DNA from: Branchinecta lynchi
Taxonomy: Eukaryota; Arthropoda; Branchiopoda; Anostraca; Branchinectidae
NCBI GenBank assembly: GCA_023053575.1
Contig: JAKZAP010000004.1
Coordinates: forward strand, 20,951,675 to 21,015,674
Direction of reading: 5' to 3'
DNA: 64,000 bases
Part shown: in pieces, positions 46,701 through 55,700 of the stretch
How the letters are laid out: each line of letters begins with the position of its first letter
Position numbering within the stretch: position 1 is the first letter of the stretch
Notes under the pieces: generated by a model
The model's input: only the letters and a program-made list of their open reading frames with translations
Told to the model about the DNA's origin: nothing
The model's database searches: none
Translations under genes and position numbers: made by a program

Positions 46701-49700
46701 TTCGATAGGCCTACCTAGGTCCTCAAATTGTAGATTTGTCTCGGTATTCAACCGTTGAGGAGAAATATCTTTTTCAGTCTTTCTACTTGTTTCTGATTTT
46801 TGAACTGAAACTGGACAGTAAATATCAGTAATATATTAAAGGTTAATATTTGATGGTGCAAAACGGATACGTAAGCTGAATTTTATTGGAGCTATATTTC
46901 GACCCTTCTTGAGCGGTTTTGAGCCTGAAGAGGACCCTTGCCAAGAAGGTCCGAAATATAGCTCCAATTCAGCTGACGTATCGTTTTGCACCATCAAATA
47001 TGATTCGCAGTCAGCTTGGGCTGAAGGAATATTTATTAAAGGTTAACTTCCGACATCGAGCTTGATATCGGATTATAAGAGACGGCCATTGATGACAACC
47101 TGTCCGGGCAGAAGACGAGGCAGGTTATGGAAAATATCTGCTGAGCGCTGCGAGGTTGATATTTTTAACTATGTGTTTTAACTATTATTGTTACAGATTT
47201 TTTGTCTTCTTTGATATCTTATTTGGTAGTACTTATTTGCTACTTTTGTAGGGAATTCTTTTTTAGGGAAATGGCAATCCTAGCCTGCTGCAGAAATGTG
47301 AAAATTACTATTGTTGTGACCCGGGCATTTCCGTCTATAACAATACAATCCCAATCCAATACCATCTTTTTATGGCACTTGCCCTTCGGCCAAGTGCCAT
47401 TTAGCGATCGCAATTTCTGTCCGTCTGTCGGTCTGACGGTCTGTCGGTCGGTTCGGGTCCGTCCGTTCGGGTTTTTCTAGTTTGGGCAGTTTCAGATAAG
47501 CTAGGACGATGAAACTTGGCAGGCATATCAGGGACCCCAAAAGATTAAGTTAGGACTATTCACTTCCTCGGTCCTAGCATCGTGGGGGGAGTGGGAGGGG
47601 GAATCTGGAAACTTGAGGTATTTATAACGCGTGATCAGATCTTAATTAAACTAGATATTTGGAAAGACCTCGTGACTCAGAAGACCTACTTCAAATCCGA
47701 ACCGGATCCGGTTACGTTGGGGGGAGTTGGAGGGGGACCCGGAAATCTTCGGAAACGCTTAGAGTGGAGGGGTCGGGATGAAACTTGGTGGGAAGAACAA
47801 GCATAAGTCCTAGACATCATTGACATAACCGGACCTGATTCGTGCACTGTGGGGGGGGGGGGGGGGATTCTGGTGATCCAGCGAGTTCGGTACTTCCTCA
47901 TGTAATAAGATGATGAAACTCGGGCAAGAATATGAGGGATCGAATAGACCGACATGAGAATAGTCGTCTGCACGATTCGAACATCGTGGGGGGATTGGAG
48001 GCATGGGGGAATCCGGAATCTAGTGGCATTTATAACTTTTGAACGGGCGTTCGGATTTGAATGAAACTTGGCAAGCGGAAAAAGCTGTTGTCTCAGATGT
48101 TCCATGTCAAGTCCGGACCGGATCCAATACTTGGGGGGGGGGGGGGGGTAGGGGAGCTGAAAGGGGGCACCAGAATTTCTGTGAAACGCTTAGTGTCGAG
48201 GGATCGGGATGGAATTTGGTGGGACGAACAAGCATAATCATTAGATATATTCTTGACAGAACCAGATCACGTCGGGGCTCTTTGGAGATAGGATACTTCC
48301 AGATGTGCTAAGGACGATAAAACTAGGCAGGCATATTATTGACCCGGCCAAATGGACTTAAGGACCCGACACAATGCTTCTGACACATGAAGACTTCCGT
48401 TCCTGGACCCCATCATTTTTCGGGGACTAGAGGGAGGGGGAATCCGGAAATTACTGACTTCCGTAGGTTGCGAAAAAATGGTCTGATTCAAGTGAAACTT
48501 TATGGGTGATAAAAACTGATGACCTAGATATGCAAAGCATGTGTACGAACCCAGGCGGCCATGGCTGGGGGGGGGGGGCTTCCCTGATCTGACCACCTGG
48601 GGGGGGGGGGGGGGGTGGAGGGAAGGGGAATCTGAAAAAAAAAATAGGTAAAATGAGGTATTTTTAACTGACGAACGTGTGATCGGATCTTAATGAATCT
48701 TGATCTATGGAAGGACCTCGTGTCTCAGACGGCCCATTTTAAATCCAGACCGGATCCGGCGACATTGGGGGGAGTTGAGAGGGAAACCGGAAATCTTGGA
48801 AAACGCTTAGAGTGGAGAGATCGGGATGAAACTTGGTGGAAAGAACAAACACGAGTCCTAGATAAGTGGTTGACATAACCGAACCGGTATCTGCTCACTT
48901 TGGGGTGTTGAGGGGGGGGGGAGGGTCGAGTTTCTCTAGTGATCCCGCGAGTTCGGTACTTCCTGATGTGCTTGAACGATGAAAATTGGCAGGCATGTCA
49001 GAGACCCGAACAGATTGACTTGAGAATAGTCGTTTCCCCATCCGACCATCGGGGGGGGGGGGCTGGAGGGAGGGGGGATCCGAAAAAATTAGGTATTTTT
49101 AACTTCCGAACGGGTGTTCGGATCTCGATGCAACTTGATATATAGGAAGACCTCGTGTCAGGATCCGGTGACATTGGGGGGAGCTAAAGTCGTTGAATAT
49201 TCGTTTCCTCGATCCGACAATCTGGGCGGGGGGGGGGGGATCCTGAAAGTGAAGTATTTTTAACTTGCGAACGGGTGATCAGATCTTAATGAAACTTGAT
49301 ATATAGGCAGACCTCGTGTCTCAGACGCCCCATTTTTAATCCGGACCGGATACGGTGATATTGGAGGGAGTGGGAACTGAAAATCTTTGGAAACACTTAG
49401 AGTGGAGGGATCTGGATGAAACTAGTGGGAAGAACAAGCACAAGTTCTAGATACGTCATTGACATCATAGGACGGGATTGGGGCACTGTGGGGGGAGTTG
49501 GGGGGTGGGGGGACGGATTTCTAGTAAGCGCGCGAGTTCGGTACTTCCTGATGTACTAGGACGATGAAATTTGTTAGGCGTGTGGGGGACCCGAATAGAT
49601 TGACTTGAGAATAGTCGTTTCCTCGATCTAACCATCGTGGGAGGAGTGGAGGGATTGGGAATCACGGGCAGTTTTTTAACGGATGGTTGGATTTGAATGA

Positions 49701-52700
49701 AATTTGTCAAGTGGAAGGAGCTTCTTCTCAGATGTTCTATGTCAGGTCCGGGGAGGAGCGGAGGAGGGGGGAATCCAGAATCTTGAGGTATTTATAACTT
49801 CCCAGAGGGTGATCGGATCTTAATGAAACTTTATATTTGGGAAGACGCCGTGTCTTAGACGACCCAGTTCAAATCCGGACCGGATCCGGTGATATTGGGG
49901 GGAGTGGGAGGGGGTGAAAATCTTTGGAAACACTTAGAGTGGAGGGATCTGGATGAAACTTCGTGGGAAGAACAAGCACAAGTTCTGGATACGTCATTGA
50001 TATAATAGGACGGGATTGGGGCACTGTGGGGGAGTTGGGGGGGGGGGGCGGATTTCTAGTAAGTGCGCGAGTTCGGTACTTCCTGATGGGCTAGGACGAT
50101 GAAACTTGTTAGGCGTGTCGGGGACCCAAATAGATTGACTTGAGAATAGTCATTTCCTCGATCTGACCATCGTGGGAGGAATGGAGGGATTGGGAATTCG
50201 CAATCTAGTGGCACGGGCAGTTTTTAACGGGTGATTGGATTTGAATGAAATTTGGCAAGTGGAAAGAGCTTCTTCTCAGATGTTCCATGTCAGGTCCGGG
50301 GAGGAGTGGAGGAGGGGGGAATCCGGAATCTTGAGGTACTTATAACTTTCCAGAGGGTGATCGGATCTTAATGAAACTTGATATTTGGAAAGACGCCGTG
50401 TCTCAGACGACCCAGTTCAAATCCAGATCAGATCCGATGACTGGCGCGAGCCGGAGGGGGGAACCGGAAATCTTGGGAAACGCTTAGAGTGGAGGGATCG
50501 GATGAAACTTGGTGGGAAGAGCCAGCGCAAGTCCTAGATACATCGTTGACATAATCGGACCAGATTCGAATACTGTGGGGGAGTTGGGGGAAAACTTGGA
50601 AGACAGGGACCGGAACAGACTGACTTGAGAATAGTCGTTTCCCCGATCCGACCATCATGATCAGTCAAACTTGATGGACGGGAAGAGGATAAGTCGGACA
50701 TGCGACATTTATGTTTCCGAGTCATATTCAGCCACGGTGGGCGGAGTTGGAAGGGGAGTCCCGGAAATTTTGTGGCTCGTATAAGGGTCAAATAAGTGGA
50801 GTAATTTGAATGAAACTTAGAAGATACAGGGATCATATGCCCTAGATGACATATTTTAAGGTTCGAACGGGATCCGACCACGATGGGGGTGGGAGGGGGA
50901 GGAGATTTGCCTGAAGTCTCCCAAAAAATGCTCAGGTTCGAGTGAAAGGTAGGTGGTAAGAGAAAATTCCTCAGATGATCCAGTTAGGAGTCCAGACCAG
51001 GCTCGGCCGCGGTATATGGGGAACTGGAAGGGGGTACCGGAAATCTTGGGCACGTCTCGGGACATAGCGAGTGGATTTCTTGGGTTGAAACTTGGAAGGT
51101 TGGCGGTGGATTGGGTTGGCGAGGTCCGAACCGCATTTTTGAATGGCGGGGTGTTTTGTGAAGTTCTCTTTTACTTTCTTGTACCACCTACTCGTAACAT
51201 TATTCATTCATTCATTTATTCGTGCTAGTTAGACTACATAACATAAATATAAAACAAGAAAACAAGACCCCCTGAACCTATCTTGTTGGGTGCCATATGC
51301 CATATGAGCTCGTAGCTCTTGTTTTGTTTTTCCTTCTGAAAGTGATGTCTTTTATTTATTTTTTGGAGGTCAGATTCTACTTTTAGCAATTGACGAATAG
51401 TGCTCGATGAATTTTTGCGGAGGTAGATACGGCTTCCTATCATCCTCTCCGGAGGCTGATTGGATATCGTATTAAGATCCATACAATTTGTTGTCAGAAT
51501 TACCTCTGGGACAAAGGAAGATATTCAATACGTACCTGTTCGAGAAATCAGTAAATATCATGAATGAATGCCGGTTGTTCCCGTTTAGGCCTCATGGAAA
51601 TCCGGGTGCTTCGGCTGGCCCAGCACCGCCTCCCCGCGGTAGACGACCTGTAACTAGCTTTGAACTTGGAGCCGGACCAAGCAGCCCTGAAAGGCATCGC
51701 CGTTTTAGCTTCTTGCCGGGTGTTGAGCAGAATCCAGCAGGTCCAGCAGACGAGCAGGCTGGGGCAGAAGCTGCAGATGGTCCTCACTTCAGTGGAGACT
51801 CGCAGGACTCAAGTAAGAACGTCTTTCGTGGAATGACGGCCATATTATCTTTCCGGTGTTTAGAGAACGCATACTCCCATTCGCTCAAACGAATTAGTGC
51901 TTCGTGCGGAGTTGTTCCTTTCGTCCGACAACGATGGCAATGGCAAATAAATACAATCTTATGTATTACCGCTAGATTTTGTTTATATTGTTTCAGTTTT
52001 GTGTCAATTGCTGTTAGCGGTCAACTATGGCGCTGATTTCTTTCTAGTAGTCGTGAAAGTATCCTGCGAGAGTGCCTGGTTGTTATGAATTCGGCAGTCG
52101 TGGAGGCGCCTATACTGCCTCTTCGTCAAACTGAGTGTTCACCTGACGCGAAAATTATTCACCTAGACCATTAGGACAGTTCAGGAAGAAGTCGTGCAAG
52201 GCAGCGCTAAAGTCGCTCACGCGAAGTGGAATTCTCGCTTTGAGAACAGGGCTATTACAATAATTCCACTGGAATTCCTAACACCTTGACGAATTGGATG
52301 GAAGTAAGCCAACGTTTATGTTCTTTTCAGGAGGCTATTCGTCGATCACCGTTCGCGAGTCGCTGGCTTTGCTAAAAGCTCGGATAGCACAGGAGAACTT
52401 GCCGACTCGCTCTGGTCGACCTGGGACACTTGTGACGCGCCAAGAATCAATGAACGACCCGAACTATGCAACAGTCTCTGAGACAGAATACTCTGAAAAC
52501 TTGTATTCAGCCATTCCTGATCCGTTCGGCAATGTTTACAATTCTAGCGCTGGAGGGAGTGAGACTTACGCCAGAGTTGATCAGTTCCCAAGTGGAGGCG
52601 TGGCTTCGTCGTCAGCGGCAGCTCTTGGCACACCGTTGGAAGATGCTCCACCAGAACCACCCAGTGTTATTAGTCTGAAACATCTTTCATTAGCATCGCG

Positions 52701-55700
52701 ACAAGGTAAGATTACGCCCTTTAAGTATGGATTTGGTGCGATCACACCTAGGATGTAGCCGCTGACATGTCCATTGACTGGCTACTATACAAATCCTTTC
52801 GGAATAAGAGAAATATATTTTTTAGGTTTATGTTACAAGCTATCCACGATGGGTTACTCGCTGACCGAAGGGCAGGGGCGTCGCAAGGGGGGGGGGGGTG
52901 CAGCCCCCCCCCCCACCTTTTTAAGATCCGGTAAAATGTTGGGCCGGAGGCCCGAAATTTTACTGAAATTGTTCGGTATTTTTTCTATGGCAGAACTCTT
53001 CGATATATTTACAGGGATTCGGTAGTTATACAGAATCCAAAATAGGCTTTCTGTACAAATCTCTTCGGTATAATGATCGGGATTCGCTATAATTGCCAGT
53101 ATTCGGTAGTTATCACGAATTTGGTGAAAGTATCGACTGAACTCATTCGGAAAGTTTTCGATTTTTCGATGCCGGAACTATTTGGTATATTTATGGAGAT
53201 TCCGTAGTTACACAGAATCCCGAATAAGCTATTGGTTAAAAATTATTCGGTATCATGATTGGAACTCCGTAATTTATTCAGTATAATTTCCAGGATTAGG
53301 AAGTTAACCACAAATCCTGACTTTGTTCCAGTTTCGACGAAAGTGTACCGAATATGAATATTGTTCGGTAGTCTTTCGATACTGAAACAATTCGATATAA
53401 TAACCGGGATACGGTAGTTATACAGAATCCCGAACATGCTATCGGTCTTAACTTATTCGGTATAATAACTGGGATTCGGTAATTTATTCGTTATAATTGC
53501 CAGGATTCGGAAGTTACCACGAACCTCGAAACTCAGAAGAGGTCGAGTAAAGCACTGGTCGCAGACAAAAGGGATGATCTATGATATCATCGATAGTCCT
53601 AATTTTTATTTTGGATCCCAAAAAGAATATATAATGATAAATATTTCGAATATTGCGCCTGCAGCACTTTTCGTAATATTCTCTATTTTGTGGAAGGGCG
53701 CGTCATTTGACGGGGGGGGGGGGGGGGGGGGGGTTTAAGCCAGTTTTAGGATTGAGATTTCGAAACATTGAAAGCTAGAATCTGGTTGTAAATTAAATTT
53801 GGCACGAAAAAGCAGAAAAAAAAAATCTCAGCCTGCGGCGCTCACTTTATGTGATCATGGGCATTATTGGCTAGACTACAGTAGCCGCTGCTGCCGGAAC
53901 GTCGCTCCATCCGGTTTCTGGAACTTCTTAGAGTCTCGGTATTTAATCAACGGTAAATGATAGAATTTGTAAGAGAAGCAGTTAAATTTTAGCCTACAAA
54001 AAAAATGGATTTCGAAAATTTCGCCTGCGGCGCTCGATTTAATTTTCTATTGGCTATAATAGATAGAAGCTGTTACTGCAATCATGCCCGGCAATATATT
54101 CTCCATGTGGGCTTCGCCAAAACGCCGCCTAATAGTTGGCTTATCGTATTTATATTTATATATCGTGGCTTATCGTTATTGTTACTCTTCCTCCCTTTAT
54201 TGTTACTCTTCCTCCCTTTATTGTTACTCTTCCTACGTAATCGTTTCTATTCCATAATTTAAAGCTCGAATTCTTACTTGGAGGATTCGGTAAAAATTTT
54301 TAAAGATTCGGTAAAATTTTGGCTCTGCACCCCCCCCCCCCCCACCGAAAATACACTTGCGACGCCCCTGCCGAAGGGGATTCCCCCCATCTATTCCCCC
54401 CTCCCCTCCCGTCTTCCGTGCGTCGGTTCGAGAGGAATACTGGCAATAAATTTTCCCCAAATCCCGCTAATTCTTCTACCCAATTTTTACGTAGTTTCAT
54501 TCCATCATTTATTTCTGGTAATTTCTTGTAAGTGTATTAGTTAATTTGTTTCTTGTGTGTCTGTGTATTTTGTAAATTTGTATTCCTTTTCTAGCTTTTA
54601 GCTATTCGGATTAAACTTGATTGATTGATTGAAGGGGAGCGCACCATCTCAATGCTCCTTTCCTCGACTTACCCGCCCTCTGCTCCCTTAGTTCATCCCT
54701 TGAAGGCGAAGGAATGATGAGAGGCGGTGGAAGGAGCGGACAGTTTGCTTACGGCCGATCTGACCGGACAAACAAAATTGGGTCAGTTTTAGTATCTCAC
54801 CAGACAAGGATACCCCCGGTTGTATAACTCAGCTTAGGTTCAATGCTACTTTGTTCCAGGCTCAATGATGAGTATGCTAAGTGTATCGTCGAACCTGAAC
54901 GCTTTTGCTGGTTCGCCGAAACCCGAACGAAGGAAAGCTAACTCGCCACTGCCACCCCCGCCTTCTCCCCACAAGTAAGTCGTACGGGCGTATGAGTAGT
55001 TGGTGAGCACATAAGATTACCAGATGTCAGTATAAAGACTAAAGTAACTGATGTTCGGCTTTTCCAAATTTTGGACGTTGCCACCAAACTGGAAATGACG
55101 TAGGACTATAGTCTCAATCAAATAAAGTGCCGTTTCCTCGAATAGTTCTTATGAGCGCGTCGGTGGAAATGTAGTCTTGAAAGAAAGAGGTGAAGCTCCA
55201 GCCCGTCAAGCCTCTCGCATTAACTGTTCAGCCGTTAGCGTCTGATTGCCTGATCAAGCCGCTGAGTGGTTTTAGGAAGTTAACTGGACATGATGTAGAC
55301 TTGAGCCAATCCAGTGAACACAATTCGGCATTCATTTCCGGGACGCGCCCACACTAGAGAAATAACTGCCCGTTCCGTTCTAACCCCTTGGCCGCGCAGT
55401 CTCTGTATCTCGAACATTCAGATTAGCTTCATTCCATGTTTTCGCTAACAATCTTTGTCGCGATCCTGGCACACGCATATTTTATTCTGAAATATTTCTA
55501 TCGTAGACTGAAACGTTTGATTTTTTTTTTCAGCGGTGACACATATGCAACGGTCAACAAAGGCCGCCGAAATAGCCGTTCTCTCGCTGATCACGGCCGC
55601 ACTGCCGTTAAGAGCTTAGAAGAAATGTACGCCAAAGTCCTAAAACGGAAAAGCGCCTCGCTTTCCCGCACCTCTGACGCCGGATTCCCCTCGCAGTCTG

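Noticed and set aside
51488..51588. N-terminal extension of the exon 5 frame
   Set aside because: Upstream of the CCCGTTTAG acceptor and lacking conserved features; exon 4 joins at 51589 in phase.
55436..55533. A hydrophobic N-terminus (apparent membrane segment) leading into the tyrosine-rich frame
   Set aside because: It lies upstream of a strong TTTTTTTTCAG acceptor at 55533, and the frame is joined by exon 7 in correct phase. It is intron sequence.
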